Assembly (NCBI GenBank): GCA_027186245.1
Contig: CP114498.1
Span: 3,541,501-3,605,500, forward strand
Direction of reading: 5' to 3'
From: Coriaria nepalensis
Lineage: Eukaryota > Streptophyta > Magnoliopsida > Cucurbitales > Coriariaceae
DNA length: 64,000 nt
Made by a program: the position numbers and the translations under genes. The first letter of the stretch is position 1, and each line of letters starts with the position of its first letter. Positions 48,079 through 58,777 of this stretch are shown here, in pieces. Below the pieces are notes generated by a model. That model was not told the origin of the DNA, did not search any database, and saw only the letters and a program-made list of their open reading frames with translations.

Positions 48079-49293
48079 ATGGCGACGAACCGGAGTCTTT
48101 TAGGGCTCCGATTCCGAACCTTTGTATTGATCGTACTGTGTTTTCTGCAATGTGATTTGTTTGTTTCTTCGATTCTCGATCCCATTGATTTTCTAGCTCT
48201 GCAATCTATTCGGAAGAAGTTAAAGGATTTACCTGGTTCTACTTTCTTCTCTTCCTGGGATTTCACCTCTGATCCTTGCGATTTTGCCGGCGTTTATTGT
48301 GAATCGGGCAAGGTCATCGCTCTCAATCTAGGTGATCCGAGAGCCGGTTCGCCTGGTCTGACTGGTCGGCTTGATCCGGCCATTGGAAAGCTCTCTGCGC
48401 TGGCGGAATTCTCGGTTGTTCCCGGAAGGATCTACGGTCCGCTTCCTGCTTCGATATCTCAACTAAAGAATCTCCGGTTCCTTGCCGTGAGCACTAACTT
48501 CATCTCCGGCAGTATTCCAGCGAATCTCGTTGAGCTACGCAGCTTGAGGACTCTCGACCTTAGCTATAACCAGCTCATCGGAGAAATCCCCCGCTCCGTC
48601 GGATTGTTACCGGAGTTATCCAACTTCATACTCTGCCACAACCGTCTTTCCGGTTCAATCCCTCTGTTCCTCTCCCGAACCCTAACTCGCCTCGATTTAA
48701 AGCACAACAACCTCTCCGGCTCTCTCGGTCCAGACTCCCTCCCTCCTTCACTCCAATACCTATCTCTTTCCTGGAACAAAATCACCGGTCCAGTAGACCG
48801 GCTCCTGAACCGGCTCGACCAGTTGAACTACCTAGACCTCAGCATGAACCAGTTCACTGGTTCAGTTCCGGACCGGCTCTTCACATTCCCGATCACCAAT
48901 CTCCAGTTACAACGAAACCTCTTTTCCGGCCGGCTTCAACCGGTCGATCAGGTTTCAATCCAGACCATCGATCTAAGCTACAATAGATTATCCGGTCCAA
49001 TATCACCTATGTTCTCGACCGTACAGAATCTCTATCTGAACAACAACCGGTTCATGGGTCAGGTTCCTGCAAGCTTCGTGGACCGGCTATTAGCTTCCAA
49101 CATACAGATATTGTACTTGCAGCATAATTTTCTTACAGGGATTGAGATTAATCCGACGGCTGAGATTCCTCTGAGTAGTTCTCTGTGTTTGCAATATAAC
49201 TGCATGGTCCCACCTGTGCAAACGCCGTGCCCTTTGAAAGCCGGCAACCAGAAGACTCGGCCTACCGACCAGTGCAATGAGTGGAGAGGGTAA
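48079..49293 (+). CDS. Secreted leucine-rich repeat protein
   Basis: A single exon encodes 404 residues. A signal peptide (about 1-32, with FVLIVLCFLQCDLF) is followed by an LRRNT-type cap with SDPCDFAGVYC (about residues 65-75). About ten LRRs of the plant extracellular type follow, with the LxxLxLxxNxLxGxIP pattern seen in LRTLDLSYNQLIGEIP, LTRLDLKHNNLSG and LNYLDLSMNQFTGSVP. The C-terminus has paired cysteines (CLQYNCMVPPVQTPC). There is no transmembrane segment and no kinase domain, so the product is probably a cell-wall or apoplastic protein, perhaps a co-receptor or wall-binding partner. I cannot assign a ligand. The ATG at 48079 follows a purine-rich leader and gives the signal peptide. 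Confidence 0.9.
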   Translation: MATNRSLLGLRFRTFVLIVLCFLQCDLFVSSILDPIDFLALQSIRKKLKDLPGSTFFSSWDFTSDPCDFAGVYCESGKVIALNLGDPRAGSPGLTGRLDPAIGKLSALAEFSVVPGRIYGPLPASISQLKNLRFLAVSTNFISGSIPANLVELRSLRTLDLSYNQLIGEIPRSVGLLPELSNFILCHNRLSGSIPLFLSRTLTRLDLKHNNLSGSLGPDSLPPSLQYLSLSWNKITGPVDRLLNRLDQLNYLDLSMNQFTGSVPDRLFTFPITNLQLQRNLFSGRLQPVDQVSIQTIDLSYNRLSGPISPMFSTVQNLYLNNNRFMGQVPASFVDRLLASNIQILYLQHNFLTGIEINPTAEIPLSSSLCLQYNCMVPPVQTPCPLKAGNQKTRPTDQCNEWRG

Positions 49294-50629
49294 AGTTGGA
49301 AACTCACAGTCTACCTTATCAGTGGGTATCACGTCATGCTTGGACAGTGCGTTCACTTATAATACAACTTACATTGAGTTCATCAAATATCTTATAACTG
49401 AAAATTTATTGTACTATAAACGTCATTTTTATACGTCTTCAAATAATATTTCCTTATAATTTATCTTATCACAAGAAATTAAACTTGTGAAGATCCACAC
49501 ACAGTTCATCTACTTGTGAAGATATGATAGAAAGGTGAAGATCATTTTCTCTTCTAAGCATAATGATTTCAGGGAATGCAACACATATTTTCAGAATGCC
49601 TGCATATTCTGCATTCACCTTGTAAAAGGAAAGTGACAATTTGGTTAGAAAACAAAACTAATTCTCAACTTTTTCGGCAAAATCAGTAAGCATAGAAGAA
49701 GTAGAAAGGCAGGAGGGGATATGGATTATGGCTTGTTGGGTACTCTCCAATACACATATGTGCAAGTGTGTGCTTTTTTTTTTCTTGCAGCTTTTCATAT
49801 GCACGGGCGTCTGTGTGAATTGGTAACGTTGAGAGTTTTGGGAGCCAGCTAAGACCATGAGTGGACTAAAAACCCATCTACCTTTCCTTTTTTTCTTTCC
49901 ATGTTTGGCTGCCATTTCACCTCTTAAATGAAACTAATCATTTTTACCCCTTGATTATTTCATTTATAGGTAACATATTAACGAGAGATAATTTTTGGAA
50001 TTATTCTAGTGGTTAATATTATATAAAATATTTTAATTTAAAATTATAGATGAAATATATTATAAGATTTTAAATTTAAATATTATATATGAAATTTTTT
50101 GAATCATTTATATAATTATAATAAAGTATATATATATATATATATATTAAATTTTTAAATGATTATCTAAAAGATCAAGACTTAAAACTCTAAATGAGAT
50201 ATATCTCGATATTTTAATTTCAATATTACATTTTGGCATTTTTGAATTGGACATTTCACGGCTATGGCCTCTTTCAATTATATGATAGGTGAAGGCAAGT
50301 AAGGACATGCAAATAGAAGTGAAATTAGGTGGGGGTTAGATGATGGCAGTTTAAAGGGGGGAACATGCATTTAGCCCATTTGCATAAAGACCAATCTGTT
50401 CGTTCATTTTGTTGAGTGGAGTTGTTGAATACCTTACCAAATTGTGAAAGATTTGTTGACAACTACTTGCGTTGATGTTTTTACCCATGTTTGTTCGGAT
50501 CGATAAAAATAAAAGACCTTATTGTTTCATTTTAAGAAGCTCATGTTTGAACCTGTATATACTTACATCACATGTGTCTGTCTATACATGATATTTAGTA
50601 AGGCAACCTTATTCAATTAATATCGAATT

Positions 50630-50880
50630 AAGAGGTCCAGAGCTCAGATCGAAACTCGAGACATTCATTAATACAAGTCTAAAGCTTGGATCTGAGCTTA
50701 GATTTGAGCTCCGAACGTCCAATAATGAAGGCTAAGAGCTCGAATACATACTCTTGACCTCCATTAATGAAGGTTTCTGAGTGTGGATTCAAGCTTGATA
50801 CCTCAATTAATGGACATCCGAAGCTTAGATTTTGGCCTCTCCATGGTTGTGGCCGAACTCCATTGATAGAGTCGGAGCAC
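50630..50880. repeat. Degenerate repeat cluster with AGCTC and ATTAATG phrases
   Basis: About four to five diverged units of roughly 50-60 bp share CATTAATGAAGG or a variant, followed by AAGCTTGGATCTGAGCTT-like sequence. The units are old and no coding function is visible. Confidence 0.6.
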
Positions 50881-51357
50881 TATCAATAAAGTTTGGGTGA
50901 AAGGAAAAAAATAAATAAATAAGGGTAGAAAATAAAAAAATTTAAATTTTTTAAAATAAAATTATAAATAAAAATAATTAATTTAAGTCGAATTAAAATT
51001 ATAAAATTTTATTACAGAAGTGATAATATCAGGATTTACACGTATCATGTTAAAAATGTTGCCATTATGTTCACTCATTATTCCGACCCTTTTTTAACTA
51101 CTTCATGTTTGTCCGCTAAGTAGGGGCCCTCATAAGCTCTTTTGTCCGCTAATGTGTCATTGTAACTAAGCAAACGGATCCAAAAATAATAATAATAAAT
51201 CAATAAATATCGATTTGTAAGGAATGGGACCCATCTCAAAAAAACCAAATTTAGTCTATTATATATATATATTAAATAATATGAAATATTTATATAAAAA
51301 TTAAAATTATATATCTTAATAATTATTTAAATGTTAAAAGAAAGTGGAGAATATGAT

Positions 51358-51406
51358 TGAGGGGCATTCCCTTCTTGAGGGGCATTCCCTTCTCGAGGGG
51401 CATTCC
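51358..51406. repeat. 18-bp tandem repeat
   Basis: Nearly three copies of the unit TGAGGGGCATTCCCTTCT lie at 51358-51375, 51376-51393 and 51394-51406 (partial). The unit is a multiple of three and so keeps an open frame (RGIPFL/RGIPFS), but the frame shows nothing else gene-like. Confidence 0.95.
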
Positions 51407-52682
51407 TTCACAAATTTATTTTGCTTTTGACTCTTTATTGACAAGTCTACTTCCCCTTTTTACCTTTTCTATATGGAAACTTCTTCCTTCTCCATATGGG
51501 AAGAGGACCACCTTTGAGACACACACATTTTGTCATATTTTTTGTTTTCTTATTAATATTTTTGTCATGTAATAATAATATCACGAGCTCAAATTATTAA
51601 TTAATCTAATCAATAATTTATGTTTGTCAACCGATATCATCAAATGCTAATTGAAAAATAATATATATATATATATATATATTTTTTTTTTTTCTACTTA
51701 GATAGCGAGATTGGATAAATTATAATTATATATTTAATTTAATATAATAAATAAGACTGATATTTCTATATGTATCTTATAATTTATAAATAATAAATAG
51801 CACACATAATGAAATACTGTTTTAGGCCTTAGTCCATAATCAACGTTTCTTGGCTTGTAAATTTAGAATGCATGATAATAGAGAAAAAGTAGATAAGCAA
51901 AGAGTATTATTCAGTATGTAATCATTACCCGTTTAAACCGGAGCATCCCTCCCTGTGAAGGGATTTCTCAAGACCCTAATTTTAACTATAAACTCAAAGA
52001 AAGAGATTTTGCCACTGATTTGTCTGGGATACCGCATTGCTATAACAACAAGGGTTTAAGGCGGAGTCATATCAGGATTCCCAAATAATAGGAGAAGGCA
52101 CAAGCTCAAAATGTTGTTCATCAGACTTGAACTTGCTAGAAATTTGGCTTTGGATTTACCTTACCTTTCATGTCATTCATCATTCTTACTTTATAAAACT
52201 TATGTTAATTAGTGGAAGAATACTGATATTTTGTTTGGAGGCCTCAAAGTTAGTTCAAATGATAAAATGATAATAAAGTTCATGTAATATGATGCTGACG
52301 GTTCTTTAAGCTGGACCAAAAATAAAATTATATGGGCTGAAAGCTGATTAGTAGGCACCAGTCTGCTTTTACTAGTATTTGCGGCCCGCCACGTATATTG
52401 AAAGAAAATGGATATTAGAGCTGGGCCATTAGTAGTGGCTCAACCAGTTATATAAAGAACATGTTCCACTACTGCATTTTATTGAGATCAACCCAGTTTT
52501 GTATACCGGTTGCATAAAATAAAATAAAATAAAATAAATGTTCATTACCACTTGATTATCCTGTAACACTTCATTCCCACATAATTAAGACATAGTCACA
52601 TTTAAGAAAAATGCAACTGCAAGACAGTAAGACATAATGTAGAGATAAGACTGGATTTATTTAACAGGAAGCAGCTTGGTGT

Positions 52683-54036
52683 TAGAGGTGGCAATTCGTG
52701 TTGGTCCGGCACGATATGGTACAGATACAGTAACAGACTATAAATGTATCGTGTCGGTCTGTGAGCCCGTACTGTCCCATACTTAAACTTTTTATAAGCT
52801 TTTTTATTCATTTGATTTGTCTTATTAAGTATTTCTCATTTATTTTTAAGAATTTAGTTCCAACTCTTTTCTTATTATCCCTAACTTAATTAATTGAGAA
52901 ACTTTTGTTCCCCCCTTATTTATGTCTCTTATACGAGGCTTATCACTTTATTTGAGCTCATGCTTACCATTTTTCACATTTTAAAGCATTATAAAAATTT
53001 GAATGTTCATCGTTCATAATTTCCATTTTTTCAGCCTCCTCTTCCTTTTTGGATTTTCTATATTGTTTAGTTTTTTTCTTAAATTACAACTTAAATTCAG
53101 CAACCTCAACATGAATATTCTACTTATCGGCTTCATAATTTTATTAACCTTCTATTGCTTCAAAATTTCTTAGAAGTCATTATAACATACGTTAATGCAT
53201 GATGTAAGTAAATCATGTCTAGAACTTAAGAAAGTAGAGGTTATATATTTACTTAGTTTTTAACTGGCTTATCACACTTGTGTCTTGATTATAATCTAGC
53301 TTAATTACCTCGAATCAAGTACTTTTCATAGATCGAGTAAGACCGAGGACATTTTCTCCCCTCCCAAACTGAGACCTAATACAATGTCTATCGGTCTGAG
53401 TTCTCAATCCATACCGATGACTTTTTCTTCTCTTACAGATCGAGACTAGTATAACGTCTCTTGGTTTGAGTTACTGATCTACACCGAAGACACTTTCTTT
53501 CTTCCCAGACCGAGACTCAATATAATGTCTCTTGGTCTAAGTTTCTAGTCCAAACCGAGTTCTCGATCTAAAAATATAGAAACATGACTAAGTTCATATA
53601 TAAACATACTTTAGATACTTGTGAATTTTACTATACATGTATATATATATTTTTTTTTTTAAGAAAATTCTAGAGAACAGTATTGTTTCTATAATTTATT
53701 TGCCCATCAACTATGGGTTGTTCGAGTTTGAGGAGGTTTACAGTTCATGCACTATTAATGATTAAAATTATAAATAAACTATAAAAAGTATTATTTGGTC
53801 AAAAAAGATCTTACATTAATCGAAATGTTTCAATATATAAAATGATTTCTAATGAAAAAATTTCTCCCGGCCACGGTAGGGAAAAAACCGGTTATCAACC
53901 TACGATATAAGATATAAAAATAAAAAAATAAAAAAAAAATCACAAATTTATAATTATGTATATATTTATATATACCTTTTGGGCCGTGTGCTGCGTCGTG
54001 CCAGCACAGGCACGGCGTGCACGTAAGCCTCTAATG
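52683..54036. mobile_element. Possible non-autonomous DNA transposon (hAT-like ends)
   Basis: The left edge starts TAGAGGTGGCAATTCG, typical of hAT-type termini, followed by a CG-richer stretch with GGTCCGGCACGA. On the right, at about 53980-54036, a similarly CG-rich inverted-looking stretch ends GCCTCTA. The termini pair only partly and the flanks (CTTGGTGT left, ATGTCGGG right) do not match, so no target duplication supports these ends. The right boundary is uncertain. Confidence 0.35.
53341..53570. repeat. About 70-bp tandem repeat, three copies plus
   Basis: Diverged copies begin with ACCGAGGA at 53342, ACCGATGA at 53413, ACCGAAGA at 53483 and ACCGAGTT at 53554, so the period is 70-71 bp. 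Each unit contains a TCT[CT]GGT[CT]TGAGTT-like phrase. No function is visible. Confidence 0.85.
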
Positions 54037-55689
54037 TCGGGCACGGTACGGGAGTACAACTCAATATTCATGTCGTATCCGTACTCATGTCATGCTGGAT
54101 ATACTTATATCAATCCGACCATTTTATTGCTTCTACACATTATAAAGGTTTTGTACTCATATTCCTAATTATTTTTCTAATTTTATCAGATAATCTGATC
54201 CTCTGTACACCAATTTTCTAGATCTACTATTAATTATATCAATAAATAAATTTAAAATATTATCACAAAAATAATATATTAAAGTCATAAAATAATAATA
54301 TATTCAAAAATTAACCGGCTAGAGCTAACTATTGAGGGCGATAAGACTTAGATTTGTTTTCTCGTGTCCTGAGGCATTACAAACTTTACCAAACATACAT
54401 TGATAATTTTGAGGTCAACCACATAAAACAGTTCAATAGTAAAAAGACTAAACAGACATCCACGTTTGTTTCATTAAACATGGGTTTCTAGCAAACTAAT
54501 TAAAATTACATCATTTCCTTCGACTTTCTTGTCTTAGTTGTTCCGATGTAATAGGGCGATGCCGGTTAGTGAAATCATTGATTTCTTTGTGTGTTTTTTT
54601 TTTTTTGTTATGAATTAATCATGCATTGATTGTCGGAAAATCATTGTCTTTGCACTTGTTTAGGTTTTAGCTATCAATCTTGTTAACCACTTTTGAAACT
54701 TTCTCTTTGTGTTATATCATCTTACTGTGAATTTTCTATTAGCCCCACTCTTTCCCTCGTCAATTCCGACAAATTTCATGTCCAATCTTTTTAATGATTG
54801 TGTTGTAGGATTTCTTTTTTGATAATGTCTGAACAAAATTTTAAAATTAATTTTCATGTTTATAAATTATTTTCTTATTTATAAATGTAAAAAATTTATT
54901 TTTATAAATACTAATTTTTTCTAGACAGTTTTATAAAACTGATTTATTAAAAATTTGACCATTCTATTTTTTGTTATGTTTTATCCTAAGGTCCAAACAT
55001 CGCATGTAAGAACAATTAGCAAAATCTAGAAGTATAGTAACGATTTTGGACCCATTTCTGACTGTTTTTAGTGGCCAAAAATAAATAAATAAATTATATA
55101 AATAAAAATCATGACCCTTATTTGTTTGTGTGGATGGGGTTTGATTTTTAGCCTTGGAAAGTTCTCAAGTTGGGAAGTCATTATCAATGATTTAGAAAAA
55201 GAAAACAGCAACATCTTTTCCTTTTTTTTTTTTTTATTTTATTTAAATTAATTAATTAAAGGAGAAGAAAATAAGTAATTATTTTAGCTACTTTTTCATT
55301 TGTCAACTCCACTCATTTAGCACGACATTACAAGCTTCCACTCTAGAAGTGTTGGAATGAAAGTCGAATTTGCCCGAGTTATAGTAAGAAATAAGAATAC
55401 AATCAAAGTTGAACAACTTATTTTACATATATGATATATATATTTCAATCCATGTCCTGAAATTAGTACTTATATTACAATATACATTTACTGAGAAAAG
55501 GCTACATATATAATCAACTACCCAAACAGTTATATACCTTATAGCTCGACGAGAGCAGATCCCATTTTTTGAGACAAAGTTCCGATCAGCTCAAGAGGGA
55601 GAAAAAAAATTGAATCCAAGAGCAAATGTCAAGCCTTGATATGTTAAGTATGACTATTAAAGTTGTTTCTGAGTAGTAATTATCAACAG
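54037..55689. other. AT-rich intergenic DNA
   Basis: No gene or clear repeat beyond short homopolymer runs. The last part is probably the 3' flank of GID1. Confidence 0.5.
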
Positions 55690-57305
55690 CTAAGCAGAGT
55701 TGACAAACTGGTTTATCTCCTCCATTAATGAATAGAAGTATTCATTGTTCGGCAAGAAGTAGAACCCGATAGTAGCCTGCCGTAGAAACAGAAGCTTCAC
55801 TTCATGGCCAGATTTCTCGAGGCCTTTAACATAAGTAAGTTGCCAATCTTGGATAAGATCCAAGCCTGCTACGACAACAAGACTTTTCGGAAACTTGAGC
55901 CTGCTAATGCTTTTACTTCTCGGCCCGAAAATATTGCAAGCTGGATGGTCTCTGTCCTCTCCTTCCGGAAGAAAAGCTCTCCAATACCAATCCCGGTCTC
56001 TAAGCATAACAAAGTATTTCCCATCCAATAACAACTCAGATTCCGTTCTCTCTTCCCCACCAAACAAAGGATGAAGAAGAATATTCCCCCGTACTTCAAT
56101 ATCCTCCTCGGCTGCCCTGACCGCAACATGATGGGCAATATTCCCGCCCGAACTATCTCCAGCCAAGTACACATGAACTTTCAAGTCCTTTCCACTCCTT
56201 AGCCATGTTCTAGATTTGACCCATTGAAGAGCTTCAAATCCATCATCATATGCGCATGGAAATCTATGTTCTGGAGACCGCCTATAATTGACAGAAACTA
56301 CCACTGCCTTGCAAGTGTTAACAAGGCGGCGGCAAAATATGTCGTAGATAGCAGTATTGGCTGAGGAATGAGCAAAGCTTCCTCCATGGAAGAATATTAT
56401 GACAGGGACGATCTTTGTTGTGCTTAAAGGTTTTTCTAGCTCAAGTTTCCATTGAGTAGTGTTGTGGTTTTCAAGGGCAGGTTGATAAATTCGGTTGAGG
56501 AGGCCAGTGGAGCGGTCGATATGGTCAAATGAGAAGACCCCATCGACCGGGATTGTATTGGCCGGGACTTTGCGTTCTAGAAACTCGGACAATTCACGGT
56601 TAAGTGTTCCGTCGGCACGCCGGAGGAGATTGTAAGCAATCTTGAAGTTTGAGATAAGGACCCATGTATTGAGTGGAACTACGCTCTACAGAGAGAAATT
56701 AATCCGGGTAGAAGATATTTCATCTATCAATTGTTGGTTCATATAATATTTTAGGGTTCACTGGTTCAAATTTGTGACAAAATGTTCATTATCCATGCAC
56801 AAAATCCAAATTTAATCACAATCTAAAAATATTTAACAGTTTGTTTGAAACTCTAAATTGGGAATACGCATCTCAAGAATCAAATAGAATACAAATCAAG
56901 AGCGTTGATTCAACCAAAAAAAAAAAGAAAACTTAAAAATCTTGAAATTTCATTTTACAGACTAATTTCAATAAACAAATTAATCAATAAATTAATACGA
57001 ACTCAAAAAGAGAAATGGAAACGTTTTGCCCAAATCAAACTCATATGTTACCAAATCTCAACACTATATCGTGGTTAATTTACGCTGAATCAAAATTATT
57101 ATTATTATATTTAATCTCGAAAATTAGCTCCTAGTGAAACTCAAAATTAATCACTAAAAATTCAAATAAAAACTCCACTAATCGAATCAACAGAATGGAT
57201 GAAAAACAAACATGGAAGATCAGTAGAGTATCGAAAATGAACAAAAAAGACAAGAGGAGAGAATACCCTGGATTCATTGAGCTGGACTTCATTACTACGA
57301 GCCAT
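55690..57305 (-). CDS. GID1: Gibberellin receptor GID1
   Basis: GID1 is the soluble nuclear and cytoplasmic gibberellin receptor. Bound hormone closes its N-terminal lid, which then binds DELLA repressors for degradation. Two exons on the minus strand fit: 57305-57267 (13 codons) and 56685-55690, separated by a GT-AG intron of 581 bp, the usual GID1 layout. The 344 residues equal the typical family length. The lid reads VVPLNTWVLISNFKIAYNLL. The hormone-sensitive-lipase-like fold shows HGGSFAHSSA (from residue 113) and GDSSGG with Ser191; Asp289 is in AGLDLIQDW. The catalytic His is replaced by Ile319 (ATIGFY), so it is a receptor and not an esterase. GA-rich leader repeats lie upstream at about 57475-57525. 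Confidence 0.96.
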
Positions 57306-57470
57306 TAAGTTCTTACTCCTAACCACAGACGATCGCAACACGCAGCTTTGATCTTCGAAGAAGTCGAATAATCATTAACACTTGCTGCCCAGCCTCGAGC
57401 TTTTATGGATCCATTCTCACTCTTTTTTTTTTCTTTTTTTTTTCTAATTGAATCGTAGTATTTCAGTTTA

Positions 57471-57504
<34 letters not shown>

Positions 57505-58741
57505 AGAGGAGGAGGAGGAAGAGTTGGTTCAATCTGTAATTTAAGGAACAGAGAACACTGTGAGAGATAATAAGATAGTTAAGAAAGAGGAATAGAGCCG
57601 AGAAAGGATGGGATGAGAGAGAGAGAGAGAAATATGGGGATGAACGGAGACGAGAGAGACGACAAAGTTGGCGGCCGTAAAACTGCGTTGCGTTTTACGG
57701 GTCCGCATTTTCGTAATTTCATAGCTAAATTGAAAATGATACCAAAATTAAAAAAACGTTAAGAGTAATTTTATAAATTCTTTTTTGCTTTATTATTATT
57801 ATTATTATTATTATTTAATCTTTCATATATTTATTCAGATATATTTAAATAAATTAAAATTAAATTGTATCCATCAATAAAAATATTATATATATATATA
57901 TATATAAATTAGTAAAATTATATTTTAAATAATATAATATATTTTAATCGATTAACTATATTTAATTTAAACTATCTAAAATTCTCTTTTTAATTTAACT
58001 AAATAATATTATTACACTTGGAGAATTGGATTCTCCATTTTAGGAAGAATTTTTTTAATACCAAACCAAAATATGATTATTAGTAAGTTTCTAACCTAAG
58101 TTTTGACTAAATTTTTAGAAATATTAGTATTATAATACTTTTCAAATTTTCTTAGTTATATTATCAATACTTCTTATTGAGAATGTTTATATTGTGGCAA
58201 TTCCACCTAGTAATAATATATAATATATATATATTGATATTTAATAATAATATTTATAATAAATATATATATCTAATAAAACGATTAATCATGAAATATA
58301 TAATTAATTTCATAAAAACATATGTTTATAATTTAATATGGCATATGATTCGAGATTAGGTCGAATCTTAATTATTATTTAGTTAACATTATTATCGTAC
58401 ATAATGAATGTTCTTTTCTTGTTTTTATTTTTTATTTTTGTAGAGGGGCAAAAATGGTAGTTTGGAAAATGTACTTTTAATACTCTTGATATGAGCGTGG
58501 GCGCGTGTATATGTTTTTGTGGAGATAGAGGCGTGCAGAAAATCGAATCCTTCAAAACCGAATTAGTCGTTCGAAATTTAATGGGTTTTAAATATGTATT
58601 GGATTCGATTATGAATTTAATTTAAATTTAATTTGAAATTTTTGATTAAAAAATAAATTATATTTAATAAAATTAATATATATATATAATAATAATTTAT
58701 AAAATTACTTGATTAACATAATTAATCACTTTTATTATATA

Positions 58742-58777
<36 letters not shown>

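Larger units (their letters stand above)
49294..52682. other. Long AT-rich intergenic DNA with repeats
   Basis: No gene is supported. It holds the repeat clusters at 50630-50880 and 51358-51406 and (AT)n stretches near 50129-50148 and 51661-51681. Small frames (for example 49915-49658 minus) have no motif. Confidence 0.5.

Noticed and set aside
51357..51572. Open frame over the 18-bp repeat
   Set aside because: The frame is open only because the repeat length is a multiple of three; nothing after it resembles a protein.
53341..53570. Microsatellite or CRISPR array
   Set aside because: The units are long, diverged and directly adjacent; there are no unique spacers, so it is a minisatellite-like tandem repeat.
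58526..58640. Possible hAT terminus starting TAGAGGCGTGCAG
   Set aside because: No matching inverted terminus or 8-bp duplication was found in the following DNA.
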